Positions 7,812 through 17,804 of a stretch of DNA of 64,000 nucleotides are shown here, piece after piece (the stretch's first letter is position 1; each line of letters opens with the position of its first letter). The stretch comes from Moorena producens 3L (GTDB lineage: Bacteria > Cyanobacteriota > Cyanobacteriia > Cyanobacteriales > Coleofasciculaceae), in assembly GCF_000211815.1 (NCBI RefSeq), contig NZ_GL890823.1:92369-156368 (forward strand), read 5' to 3'. A program made the position numbers and the translations under genes. The notes beneath the pieces are model-generated. The model worked only from the letters and a program-made list of their open reading frames with translations, ran no database searches and was not told the origin of the DNA.

Positions 7812-8744
7812 TTAAGTCGCTAAATCCTGTTGAAGATTAGCTTTCGGCAGGTTCAATATCCATTCCTTAACATCACTACGACTGAATTTAATTGCTGCCT
7901 TATTCTTATTTCGTATTAAGGTTTGGAATCTATCTGCCAGATCACTGAAAACATCACGGATATCAGCAGTTAACCAGTTCATATCCGGCTCACCCCAGGC
8001 GATCCCGCGCAAATTAATAGACTTTATTTCCTTAGGCACTTTAAAGACAATTGCAAATTGGACTGTCAGTATTTTTTGGATTTCCGGCTCTTCAATCCGC
8101 CAGTAACACCTTGAGTTACCTTCACCTTGGGAAATAATTTCAAAGTGACCAGCTTCGTAAGCATACTCAGGAATGACAATGAATGCTTTGAGTTCGTTCT
8201 TATTTCCTACATTAGCTTTGAGCTCCGCAGGAATAGTTGTAAATTCGGCTAGTTCAGTGCTATCAATCCCGATACTCCAATCAAGATTGCTATTGATACC
8301 TAAATTCATGCCCACCCCGAAGTTCATCACAGGTCGCCATTGGCTTTTGGGGAAAATAGACTGAACGATGGGCTCTTTTTCTCCTTTGGGACTGAAGTCA
8401 AGCTCACAGCATAATCGCCAAAATATAACCCCTGGTTTAGGACGCAAATCGACAGTCACAGTCATGTAATAGAAATCAAATGCATCACGCATTTGCTGTC
8501 GATAAATATTGGTCAATCCCTCTTCAGTTTCTTCAAATAGGTCTTCGGTAAGTAATATCAACTTATCCCTAGGATTGCCAAAGATAACTCTACTTTCCTG
8601 CAAGTTTTTAACGGCGGTTCCACCTACACCAAGCTTTGTACTTTCATCCAGGGGACTTTCCCATTTTTTCACTTGCTCAAATAGGTCAGCCAATAAAGTC
8701 TCAGCTTCTTGGGGATTCGGTCGGGAAATGTTTTCATCGGTCAT
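7812..8744 (-). CDS. Hypothetical protein next to the CHAT-caspase gene
   Basis: A 310-aa soluble protein with no signal peptide or membrane helix; I do not recognise the family. The N-terminal 60 residues are acidic and probably helical. The middle (about 85-240) alternates hydrophobic and polar residues like a beta-rich domain, with a Gly-rich FGVGMNLGINSNLDWSIGID segment near 145. The C-terminal 50 residues are basic and helical (FSRSDVKEWILNL). It lies directly upstream of the double protease on the same strand, separated by a repeat-filled 257-base gap, so it could be a substrate or regulator. That is inferred from position only. The IS630 remnant was inserted just before its start. Confidence 0.6.
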   Translation of the reverse strand: MTDENISRPNPQEAETLLADLFEQVKKWESPLDESTKLGVGGTAVKNLQESRVIFGNPRDKLILLTEDLFEETEEGLTNIYRQQMRDAFDFYYMTVTVDLRPKPGVIFWRLCCELDFSPKGEKEPIVQSIFPKSQWRPVMNFGVGMNLGINSNLDWSIGIDSTELAEFTTIPAELKANVGNKNELKAFIVIPEYAYEAGHFEIISQGEGNSRCYWRIEEPEIQKILTVQFAIVFKVPKEIKSINLRGIAWGEPDMNWLTADIRDVFSDLADRFQTLIRNKNKAAIKFSRSDVKEWILNLPKANLQQDLAT

Positions 8745-8799
8745 TGACTTCAGCTCTCTTTACATTGACAAAGTTACTCATATTTGAAAATATTGTGTA

Positions 8800-10049
8800 G
8801 TGGCGTGGCACAGCTAATTTGGTGCATTAGATTCTAGGTCTTCATCAAGTTCAAATACAGGATATAGGTGTTTAAGTTTGACTCGTGCATCTTCGGTAGT
8901 AAATCGCCAAACGACCTTGGCTGAACTACTGTTGCGCTCTTGTTGCCATGCATCAAGTTCATTCTTTAGTTCCTCAACCGTGGCAATCCGACGGTCAAGA
9001 CATTGCTGAGACAGTACTGATAGCTCAGTTTCCGCGTTCATTTTGCCAACTACCATTGCGTGGCGTGTGAATCAACGACCGTCGCCGTGCCAAACTGTGG
9101 GCTTCAGAGGCGGGAAAAGTCTTGTAAAAAGAGGAGATGTTATGGATATTGAGGTTGTCGCACAGCAAGCGCACAATGTGATCATCAGGATAGTCAATAT
9201 CGAGTAATTGCTTGACTTCCATAGCCCAGTCGGAGCTGGTGCGGTTGTCGCGACAACTGACTCGTCGCCAACCTCGGCTGGGGTCAAAAAACCTAAATAG
9301 GGCTTGGACTCCTTCACGGGTGTAGTGATAGTCTTCTTTGGCATTTACTCCTGGCTGCATCGGAATCGGTTCGCTTAGCGTGACCATGTAACTCCTTGCT
9401 GGCTTCATCCATGCAGATTAAGGGGATTTCTGGATTTTCAGGACAGGTATAGTGGTCTAGAACTACTTCCATTTCGGCTACAAATCTTGGCAAATCTCGT
9501 TCTGGAATACAGAATCTCTGAGTTTTCCAGGGACGCAATTTGTTTTTTTTAGGGTTCGTCTCACTGTTTCCCTAGAAATTTCCGTGACGATTGTGCGTCG
9601 CTTGAGTTCTGTAGTTAAGAGTCTCAAACTCCAATTCCCTCTCCCTTGGGGTGGCTCACTGCAACAAAGGGCAATAATTTGAGCTTCTGTTTCTCCATCC
9701 ACAATCGGCTCTACTGGTGGTTTCCTTCTGAGTTTTCTCTCCTTAGCTGGCACTACTCCTTTTTCTAAGAATTTTTTTCGCACTCGACCCACTGTATTGC
9801 GATGGAGATTGAGTGCTAAGGCAATTTCGTTATCTGTCCATTTCCGCTTTGCTTCCCCTCCTTCGTCTGACATCAACAGTATTTGAGCATGAAGTATTTT
9901 TTTGGCTGGGGCGTATCCATTGTTGCTTATGACTTCCAGCCTTTTTCTCTGTTCTCGACTCAGAATCACCTTGTCTCGTTTTCCTCTTCCCATACTTTCC
10001 GCCTCAGTTATCCTATTTCTATTGCACTATTTTAGCTGTGCCACGCCAG
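8800..10049 (-). mobile_element. IS630-family insertion sequence, decayed but with intact ends
   Basis: The left end GTGGCGTGGCACAGCTAA (8800-) and the reverse complement of the right end (10024-10049) match at 22-23 of 26 positions, forming terminal inverted repeats. TA dinucleotides flank both sides (8798-8799 and 10050-10051), the target duplication expected for IS630/Tc1-mariner elements. The 1250-bp length fits the family. The internal transposase gene is broken. Confidence 0.85.
8814..9993 (-). pseudogene. IS630-family transposase, frameshifted
   Basis: The N-terminal part (9478-9993) carries the helix-turn-helix region (DNEIALALNLHRNTVGRVRKKFLEKG) and the winged-helix linker. Reading then continues in other frames: 9314-9538 (PENPEIPLICMDEASKEL, the first DDE Asp), 9025-9408 (AMEVKQLLDIDYPDDHIVRLLCDNLNIH, the second Asp region) and 8814-9056 (ELSVLSQQCLDRRI, the last Glu region). 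At least three frameshifts separate them: near the T run at about 9540, near 9380, and near 9050. A TTAGCGTGACC word like the dispersed repeats sits at the second break. The protein cannot be made in one piece. Confidence 0.85.
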
Positions 10050-10051
10050 TA

Positions 10052-11010
<959 letters not shown>

Positions 11011-11017
11011 GATATTT

Positions 11018-11443
11018 CGATAATGCAATAGTTTTATAGAACCCTTTTATCCTAATCATCCTACAATCTCTACACATCCCATACATCCCACCGAATTAGA
11101 AATTGCGACAATGCAATAGTTTTATAGAACCCTTTTATCCTAATCATCCTACAATCTCTACACATCCCATACATCCCACCGAATTAGAAATTGCGACAAT
11201 GCAATAGTTTTATAGAACCCTTTTATCCTAATCATCCTACAATCTCTACACATCCCATACATCCCACCGAATTAGAAATTGCGACAATGCAATAGTTTTT
11301 AGCACCCTCTTATCCTGTTTAACTTGCTACACCCACTCATCCCATTCGTTTCTCTTTTAAATTGTGACAGTGCAATAGTTTTACCATGCCCTGGCATTTT
11401 CCGAAAAAGTGTGTTAAAGTAATAATATCGTTAAAGCAATGGT
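11018..11443 (+). repeat. Iteron-like array B (TGCAATAGTTTT core, 88-bp units)
   Basis: Five cores with TGCAATAG starting at 11024, 11112, 11200, 11288 and 11371, plus the degenerate sixth core AGCAATGGTTTG at 11436. Spacings are 88, 88, 88, 83 and 65 bases. The first three spacers are essentially identical to each other (about 66 bases, almost G-free, with TCCTAATCATCCTACAATC and ACATCCCATACATCCCACC words), showing tandem unit duplication; the fourth differs. Identical spacers argue against a CRISPR. The array ends at the start of the helix-turn-helix gene, exactly as in array A. Confidence 0.75.
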
Positions 11444-11452
11444 TTGCGACCC
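11394..11452 (+). promoter_or_regulatory. Conserved leader and candidate promoter of HTH gene copy B
   Basis: The counterpart of 3851-3909, almost identical over 59 bases. It has the same TTCCGA and TAATAT words at about 18-base spacing, and the degenerate core overlaps the probable transcript start. Binding of the encoded protein here would give autoregulation; this is inferred. Confidence 0.45.
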
Positions 11453-11875
11453 ATGATGATTTCTACCGCACAAGCCGCTGAATTACTTGGTGTTTCTGCC
11501 ACTCGCGTCCGTTACCTTCTGGGTAAGGGCAGAGTTAAAGGCGCTTATAAGGTGGGTAGAACTTGGGTAATTCCTTTGTTTGATGGCATGCCGGTGGTGA
11601 CTCCTGGCACTCGCGGACCAAAACGGAACTGGTCAAAGCGTACAGAGTACACTAAGGCTGTGATCCACGTTAATCAGAAAGTCATTCGCCAAAATCTCAA
11701 GACCGGAGAGCGTAATCCTGTGATTACGGTGAAGCGAGGCTCTAAAAATGTTTACGGTCATACGGTAGAGGTCAATGGCCCCTGTCGGGTGATGTATCGT
11801 CCAGATGATCCCCTCAAGTGTGGAGCACGGGTCTGGATTGAGACGATTTCTGATTTTGAAGTGATTTCAGCTTGA
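11453..11875 (+). CDS. Excisionase-type helix-turn-helix DNA-binding protein, copy B
   Basis: 140 aa, 138 identical to copy A at 3910-4332. The ATG at 11453 is chosen because it aligns with copy A; the in-frame TTG nine bases upstream has no counterpart there (TTA in copy A). It has the same N-terminal HTH_17 domain and the same unassigned C-terminal domain (VIRQNLKTGERNPVITVKRG...). A handful of silent differences show that the duplication is not brand new but that the protein has been kept under selection or homogenised by gene conversion. The 7.5-kb spacing and identical orientation make the pair a possible site for recombination that would delete the CHAT-caspase island. Confidence 0.8.
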   Translation: MMISTAQAAELLGVSATRVRYLLGKGRVKGAYKVGRTWVIPLFDGMPVVTPGTRGPKRNWSKRTEYTKAVIHVNQKVIRQNLKTGERNPVITVKRGSKNVYGHTVEVNGPCRVMYRPDDPLKCGARVWIETISDFEVISA

Positions 11876-12117
11876 TGGGGAATTTGCGATAGCGTAGCGT
11901 GACCTTAGGCCAATCGCATTCAAATCGAATCAACCAGAAGCTGGCTTATCCTTGATGAGGGAGACTTTAGCGATCGCGTTTTTTAGCAATTATATTTTTT
12001 TGCTTCCATAATAAGTATGGACAACTTAGTCATTACATTACTAAACTGTTGTCCATTTATATTGGATATTATTCAGTGAGAAGCAAAACGAAGCAAAACC
12101 GTCAAACCCTATCCCTC

Positions 12118-12234
12118 TGCTCCCGACTCCCGACTCCCGACTCCCTACTCCCTACTCCCGACTCCCTACTCCCGACTCCCTACTCCCTACTCCCGACTCC
12201 CTACTCCCTACTCCCTACTCCCTACTCCCTTGCT
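12118..12234. repeat. Heptanucleotide array (CTCCCGA/CTCCCTA)n
   Basis: About sixteen copies of a 7-bp unit alternating CTCCCGA and CTCCCTA. It ends 12 bases before the ftsY stop codon. Related arrays lie at 14355-14397 and 52723-52816. Confidence 0.9.
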
Positions 12235-12246
12235 GTCAAAACCAGC

Positions 12247-14166
12247 TTAGCCACTAAGCAAAGCTTCCACAAATTCATAACTAGAGAAAGGCCGCAAATC
12301 TTCAATCCCTTCTCCTGCACCAATAAACCGAATCGGTAAGCCCAGTTCCCGCACTACTGCTAAAGCGACACCACCTTTAGCACTTCCATCCAATTTTGTC
12401 AATACCACTCCACTCAGTTTTGCCGCCTCTGAGAATACTTGTGCTTGACGTAAACCATTTTGACCCAAAGTAGCATCCAGCACTAGCAACGATTCAACTT
12501 TGGCATCCGGGGCTTTTTTAGCAACAATTCGCCGAATTTTCGCCAATTCCTCCATTAGATTTTTCTTATTTTGCAATCGTCCTGCTGTATCCACCAACAG
12601 TAATTCGGTATTTCTAGATTGGGCAGCACTAATACCATCAAACACAACAGCAGCTGGATCAGTATTCTTACCAGGATTAGCAATCACTTCAGTACCACTG
12701 CGCTCTCCCCAAATCTTAACTTGTTCCACTGCAGCAGCTCGAAAGGTATCTGCTGCTGCAATTAAACAACGGTAGCCTGACTTCTGACCTAAGTTAGCGA
12801 GTTTACCAATAGTAGTAGTTTTACCAGCACCATTGACTCCAGTCATCAGCCAGATATTCAAGGTATCGTTTTCTGGAGCAAAGATCCGACTGTAATTGTT
12901 ACTGTAAGGTTGCTCTAGCAAATCTCTGATGATTTGTTTGAGATATGCGATCGCTTTTTCTGCTGGTAGAGACTCCTCCCGCAACTTAGCTTGTAGAGTA
13001 TCAATAATATAGTCAGTGGCCTCAATTCCTACATCTGCTTGTAGCAGCAGCGACTCAATCTCCATTACCGCGTCTTGATTCAACGGGCCTTGACCCACAA
13101 TCGCCTTTATTTGGTTAATCAAGCTACGACGAGTTTTGCCCAATCCCTGACGCAGTTGCTTGAGCCAGCTAATTTCCTCGATCGAGATATCCTCAGGACT
13201 TCTTCCTTGAGATGCCAACACTTCTGCTGACCACAAGAACCCATCATCAAAGGCCAGACCCAGCATATCTTGATCTATCTCTGCTTCCCCTTCATCCTCT
13301 TCGATCACAGTTGCCACTTCGGGTTCCGGTTCAGGGGTCTCAATAGCTGTTTCCTTAAGACGTTCCAGCCGTGCTAGTCGGTTAGCACTTGCTCGACGCG
13401 CCCAGCTTGGGCCAGAAGCAGGCGTTTCTTCCTCTGTTGTCTCAGCTGATGGAGCTATATCAGTTGTCAAGCTATCTGACTCAGGGATTGGTTTATTCTC
13501 AACCAAGGTCATACCTATAGATGAGTCATGATTAGATTCTGAATCCGATGGTGTTGATACTACCTCCTCTACCATCTGATCAGAGGATTGCTCGGTTACT
13601 GGTTCCACCGTTTCAGCAGTATCTACCGAAGCTTCACTAACTGTAGACTCTTCTACTTGTGATTCTACTTGTGATTCTACTTGTGATTGTGCTTGTGATT
13701 GTGCTTGTGATTCTTCTTCAACAGCTATCTGACCTATCTCAGCGACTTCTGTAGTGTCAGTTTCCTCAGACACTTCCAATGTTTCAGCCGCTGGAGATTC
13801 AGTAGACGCTTCGGATGTTTCAGCCGCTAGAGATTCAGTCTCCTGAGATTCTTGAGGTTTTTCCGGTTTAGCCGTTGCTGCTGGCTGAGCCGTTGTATCA
13901 TCTACTGGCTTACTTTCAGTAGTGTCTTCCTCTGGAGATTGATCTACTTGTTGCTTCTGAATATTTTTGTAGGCAGCTTTTGCCCAACTCAGGTAATCAT
14001 CAGCTGCTGCTGAGGATGACTCTTCGACAGATTTAGAATCAGCTTGGTCTATTGGTTGTTGCTCTGTTGCCTTTTGTTCCGATTCTACTTGAGATGTATC
14101 AGAGTCCTTTTTCTCAGCAGACTCTGCGCTAGGATCAGACTTTCGGTGGAACCAATTAAAGACCAT
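12247..14166 (-). CDS. ftsY: Signal recognition particle receptor FtsY
   Basis: A 639-aa protein. The C-terminal 300 residues are the SRP-GTPase NG domain: a four-helix N domain, then GVNGAGKTTTIGKLA (G1) near residue 440, DTFRAAAVEQ, DTAGR, TKLDGSAKGG and a GxGE closing motif. It receives the signal recognition particle and ribosome at the membrane and hydrolyses GTP to release nascent membrane proteins. The first 300 or so residues are a low-complexity acidic extension full of Glu, Ser, Thr and Gln, including a QAQSQ/VESQ short repeat near 155-175. Such A domains are known for FtsY but this one is long. The same-strand order DUF502-nusB-ftsY suggests a shared transcript. Confidence 0.95.
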   Translation of the reverse strand: MVFNWFHRKSDPSAESAEKKDSDTSQVESEQKATEQQPIDQADSKSVEESSSAAADDYLSWAKAAYKNIQKQQVDQSPEEDTTESKPVDDTTAQPAATAKPEKPQESQETESLAAETSEASTESPAAETLEVSEETDTTEVAEIGQIAVEEESQAQSQAQSQVESQVESQVEESTVSEASVDTAETVEPVTEQSSDQMVEEVVSTPSDSESNHDSSIGMTLVENKPIPESDSLTTDIAPSAETTEEETPASGPSWARRASANRLARLERLKETAIETPEPEPEVATVIEEDEGEAEIDQDMLGLAFDDGFLWSAEVLASQGRSPEDISIEEISWLKQLRQGLGKTRRSLINQIKAIVGQGPLNQDAVMEIESLLLQADVGIEATDYIIDTLQAKLREESLPAEKAIAYLKQIIRDLLEQPYSNNYSRIFAPENDTLNIWLMTGVNGAGKTTTIGKLANLGQKSGYRCLIAAADTFRAAAVEQVKIWGERSGTEVIANPGKNTDPAAVVFDGISAAQSRNTELLLVDTAGRLQNKKNLMEELAKIRRIVAKKAPDAKVESLLVLDATLGQNGLRQAQVFSEAAKLSGVVLTKLDGSAKGGVALAVVRELGLPIRFIGAGEGIEDLRPFSSYEFVEALLSG

Positions 14167-14354
14167 TACCCTTACTTGACTATGGCGTCAATTAACTATA
14201 TATATTCAATATTTGATTTAGGTTTTGAGTGCTTAGCCCTAGGCTAATCCCTAACCTTTTCCCTTAATTTTATCGATATTTGACTTAATATTCTTAATTT
14301 TGTGATCTAGCCTGGCCTATTAGGCTAATTTTAGTCTATTCCCGATACTCCTCC

Positions 14355-14397
14355 TCTCTACTCCCTACTCCCTACTCCCTACTCCCTACTCCCTCCG
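14355..14397. repeat. Heptanucleotide array (CTCCCTA)n between nusB and ftsY
   Basis: About six CTCCCTA units ending directly before the nusB stop codon. The rest of the 230-base gap (14167-14354) is unique AT-rich DNA. Confidence 0.85.
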
Positions 14398-15027
14398 CTA
14401 TTGTGGTAGAGCTTGAGTTTTAATCAAGTCATTGGCACGACGCAAGACACCATTAATAAAACGGTGTCCCTCTTCATCACTGTAGCGTTTAGCCAGTTCC
14501 ACTGCTTCATTAATTGCGACTCGGTCTGGGATACCTAAAAACGCAATTTCCGCCACAGCCATCCGCAGAATATCCCGGTCAATACGAGGTAAGCGCTTCA
14601 GTTGCCAATCTTTCAGGGATTGGTTCAACATCTGATCAATCTCAAGCTGTCTACGACTGACAGCTTTGATAATTTCTAGGGTATAGCTACGGACTTCAGC
14701 CGTATTAGACAACTGGACAATTTCGGGAATCTCTACCGCACTTCCCAAGTGATTGATCGCTTTCTCGGTTAACTCAATTGCATCCGTTACCATTGCTCTA
14801 GCACTACGTACATCAGTAGCGCGAGTTTCACTTTCGAGAATGCGATCGCTACCCCGTTTCAGTTCAGCCGCCGCCGTTTCTAAAGCCTCTTGAATTTCTC
14901 CAGTCAGGGTACGAACAGCCGCCAGCACCAGATTATTCAGTTGTTGTGTATCCAACCGCTCTGGTGAGTTGGGCATCTGAGAGATGCTCAAAAGAGCCAG
15001 TTCACGGGCCATTCTGCGAGGTTGCAT
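14398..15027 (-). CDS. nusB: Transcription antitermination protein NusB
   Basis: A 209-aa protein. The N-terminus (MQPRRMARELALLSISQ) and the C-terminal block (RIDRDILRMAVAEIAFL... VAINEAVELAKRYSDEEGHRFINGVL) are diagnostic for NusB. It binds boxA of rRNA leader transcripts with NusE and stabilises antitermination complexes. Compared with the usual 130-150 aa it has a 60-70 residue insertion in the middle, as commonly seen in cyanobacteria. It lies 40 bases downstream of the DUF502 gene on the same strand. Confidence 0.93.
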   Translation of the reverse strand: MQPRRMARELALLSISQMPNSPERLDTQQLNNLVLAAVRTLTGEIQEALETAAAELKRGSDRILESETRATDVRSARAMVTDAIELTEKAINHLGSAVEIPEIVQLSNTAEVRSYTLEIIKAVSRRQLEIDQMLNQSLKDWQLKRLPRIDRDILRMAVAEIAFLGIPDRVAINEAVELAKRYSDEEGHRFINGVLRRANDLIKTQALPQ

Positions 15028-15067
15028 TGTTTGTCCTTAGTTAATTTTGTCCTTTTACCCAAAAAGA

Positions 15068-15796
15068 TTAGGTTTCTTCTGTTGGCAAAACCTGCTGTAT
15101 CATCTCAGGCAAAGGTTCTTCCAATGGTTGCTTTTCAGGAGGCTGCTGTAGGTTAATTGGGATTGCAGGGCTATCTGGGCTAACAATTCCACCTGAGAGC
15201 AATACTTTAAAGGCATCTTCGATGGACATCGAAAGATTAATGACTTCCTCTTCAGGAACCATAGCATACCAGCCACTGGTGGGATTAGGAGTAGTAGGTA
15301 TGAAAACGCTCAACATCGGACGATTCATGTGGGATTGGAGTTGTGCACTCACAACACCGGTGACGAACGCTATCGCCCAGACTCCTTGGCGAGGATACTC
15401 TACCAAAATCACCCGACTAAACTTAGTTTTAGAATCCTGTAAAAGGGTTTCCAAAATCTGTTTAAGGGTTTTGTATACTGAGCCAGCTAAGGGAATCGCT
15501 TGCAATATTTTCTCACCCAAATCTAGCAACCACCGTCCAACAATGTTGCGTGCCATCAAGCCAATCAGCATAATAAATAGTAGTGGGACTGTCAGTCCCA
15601 CTGCTAAATTTAGCAGATTTACTAAGATAGGGTTGAGATTATCAAAAGGGTTAATTTGTTTGGGAATTCTAGTTAAAAAATTTATCACCCAGTTGGCGAT
15701 TGTAATCGTCAGCCAGATTGTGGTAGCCAGGGGAATTACCACTAGAATCCCCGCAATTAGGTCATTTTTTAGATCCTGCTTCAAGCCCTCGAACAC
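15068..15796 (-). CDS. DUF502 family membrane protein
   Basis: A 242-aa protein. Two transmembrane segments near the N-terminus (residues about 14-35 and 55-85) follow the conserved LKQDLKNDLIAGILVVIPLATT opening of DUF502. The soluble middle (VILVEYPRQGVWAIAFVTG... VFIPTTPNPTSGW) and the Pro-rich end are also typical. Its function is unknown; plant relatives are COV-like. The start is a GTG; an AGGAG lies 12 bases upstream, slightly far, and no better start is in frame. Cyanobacteria often keep this gene next to nusB and ftsY, as here. Confidence 0.85.
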   Translation of the reverse strand: MFEGLKQDLKNDLIAGILVVIPLATTIWLTITIANWVINFLTRIPKQINPFDNLNPILVNLLNLAVGLTVPLLFIMLIGLMARNIVGRWLLDLGEKILQAIPLAGSVYKTLKQILETLLQDSKTKFSRVILVEYPRQGVWAIAFVTGVVSAQLQSHMNRPMLSVFIPTTPNPTSGWYAMVPEEEVINLSMSIEDAFKVLLSGGIVSPDSPAIPINLQQPPEKQPLEEPLPEMIQQVLPTEET

Positions 15797-16851
15797 AGAG
15801 CACAGATTCTCCTTTTAATAACTGAATAAAATTTTTTACTAGCCACCTAAATCACAACTACTCTCCCAACTTGTTCTAGCCACTTTTTTTTGGAGTGGGT
15901 GAAAAAATGCCAAGGTGGCTATAGCCGTTATACACTAGTATACCTCAGTTTCCGTAGCGTGCGCCGTTCCCGTAGCGTGCGCCCATGGGCAATGGGCAAT
16001 CTAATCAATTTACTCCCTTATGAGGAGGATACAGGATAAAGAATTCAGTTTTCATCATAATAATTCAGCGATGTTAGTGGCACTATACAGAATATTATTG
16101 GATTCTTTCGCCAATTTATCGGAAAAGTTCCTTGACAATCAATTAGTCTGAATCGAAGCTCCTGACTTTAGACTCCTCAATGGTCTGATAGTTGGTTAGA
16201 TTGGGCCTAGGCGCACGCTACGGGAACGAACTCAGTTATTCTACACCAATAGACACTGATTTTGCAGTAGGTGGAGTGGGAGGAAAGTTGGGTTGCTTTC
16301 ACCCATGGGAAGCTATATCATCGGAAAAATCTACGCTGCGCCTATTAGCTTATCTCGATAGTTGGGTAAGTTTTAACGGTGGAATTACACCTGTTTTACC
16401 TTCCCGTTCTAGAGTTTGGAGTTGGCTTTAGCTACTCCAAATCTGGTTTCTAGATACTGCCACAAAACGGTAGCCCGTTCGGATCAATCTAGAATACCAC
16501 TTCCAAAGTCTGGCGCTAGTTAATGGGTGACAATATGATGCCATTAGGGCGTTATACCCATGACTAGATTTTACCCAGCACTAGCTATAGGGTTATTACT
16601 GGCATGAACTAACATCAGACCAGCTTTTTCCCTTTGACCAGATCAATCGGTATTATTCTTTACATATTACCAGAGATAGATTAACAAAGATAGAGAATCG
16701 GAATTGACACTCACCGGTGATTAGACGCGGGGATTGCTGCTACCCAGTTTTACTATGAAATGTTTGATTTATCAGTTAGTTAGCCAATTCAGTTAGTTAG
16801 CCAATGGTATAGTAATCTCTTTGATTCTACCCTAATCTGACATCAAGACTA
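15797..16851. other. Intergenic region, no supported gene
   Basis: About 1.05 kb. Two CCGTAGCGTGCGCC words (15953-15984) and one GCGCACGCTACGGGAACG (16209-16226) belong to the dispersed repeat family. A 79-codon frame at 16192-16431 has no recognisable protein features. The rest is unique DNA with no sign of a gene, possibly decayed sequence. Confidence 0.5.
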
Positions 16852-17752
16852 CTAGGATGAGGATGAAGTGACCTGGGTAGCATCAGAGTCTTTTGAGCCT
16901 TGGGAAGTTGAGGACATGACACGGCTACTGGGAGGGTGCATGGGATGCTTGAGTTCCCAAAGTTTGACCAATATCAGATACTCATAAAATGCTTGTAAGG
17001 TACACCAGGTAAACCCGGCTTGACCATCCAGGAAGCCTCCCAGTAGGAAATACATGTATATAAAACGCAATACAGGTCGCCAGGGCAAGCGTAAGGACAA
17101 GTTTTTGAGGGCACGGCGTCTTTCTACTTCCGAACGCCCAAAAAATAGGTCTGCCCACTGAACAGTTCCTTGGTCCAACTGGCGCAAGGTTTCGAGGGCT
17201 TCGTCGCTAGAGTAGCGATTGTGTTTATCAATCCAGCGGGTAAATCCCTTACTGTTGGTGTAGTGAGGATATGTTTCTTTGATGAAACCAGTCGGTCCAT
17301 CACATACTTCCCGTTCCGTATGACCATAATCATCAAACCAAACATTGTCCTTACGAAACAGCCGTAGTTGGTAACGGGGATACTGAGTAGAGTAGCGAAT
17401 CCACCGATTCATGAACATGACCCGCTCAGCAACGTAATAAGCCACATGCTCCTGTCCTTGTATTGCTCCCTGGCATTCGGCAAATAACTCAGGGGTCATG
17501 CGTTCATCAGCTTCAAGGATATAGACCCATTCGTACTTGGTGGGGACTTCCTTGAGCATCCAGGTGCGCTGACGTCCGTGACTTTCAAAGGCGTGCTGCA
17601 CAGCTCGCACCGGATACTGACTAGCAATTTCTACAGTGCGATCGCTACTGATTTGAATCTACGATCATCACATCGTCCGATAGTAGGGCTGACTCGATAC
17701 AAGCAGCAATACCTAGTTCTTCGTTGTAGGTCAGGATATAGATCGAGAACAT
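16852..17752 (-). pseudogene. Family 2 glycosyltransferase, single frameshift
   Basis: The C-terminal 250 codons are open (YEWVYILEADERMTPELF, HTEREVCDGPTGF, then a hydrophobic C-terminal stretch), as in WaaE/KdtX-like GT2 enzymes. The missing N-terminus is present in another frame: ATG at 17752, MFSIYILTYNEELGIAACIESALLSDDVMIVDS, followed by TAG. Aligning VDS with the SSDRTVEIA that should follow shows one extra base within 17651-17654. The gene is therefore either recently inactivated or carries a sequencing error. An alternative GTG at 17818 overlaps the preceding gene, indicating translational coupling. Likely role: sugar transfer in hormogonium or exopolysaccharide synthesis, inferred from the hpsJ-like neighbour. 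Confidence 0.75.
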
Positions 17753-17804
17753 GTCTTGGGGATCATCATCAAAAATCTGGTCAGGGTTAAAAGTCTCTAC
17801 CCTA

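Noticed and set aside
7812..8744. Bacterial gasdermin paired with the caspase
   Set aside because: Length and a Gly-rich beta segment are suggestive, but no gasdermin sequence hallmark could be recognised; kept as unknown.
12049..12339. 96-codon forward frame across the CTCCCGA array
   Set aside because: It is a repeat translation (LLPTPDS) and runs antisense into ftsY.
16192..16431. 79-codon frame in the 15.8-16.8 kb gap
   Set aside because: It has no Shine-Dalgarno, no recognisable domain, and starts in a dispersed repeat.
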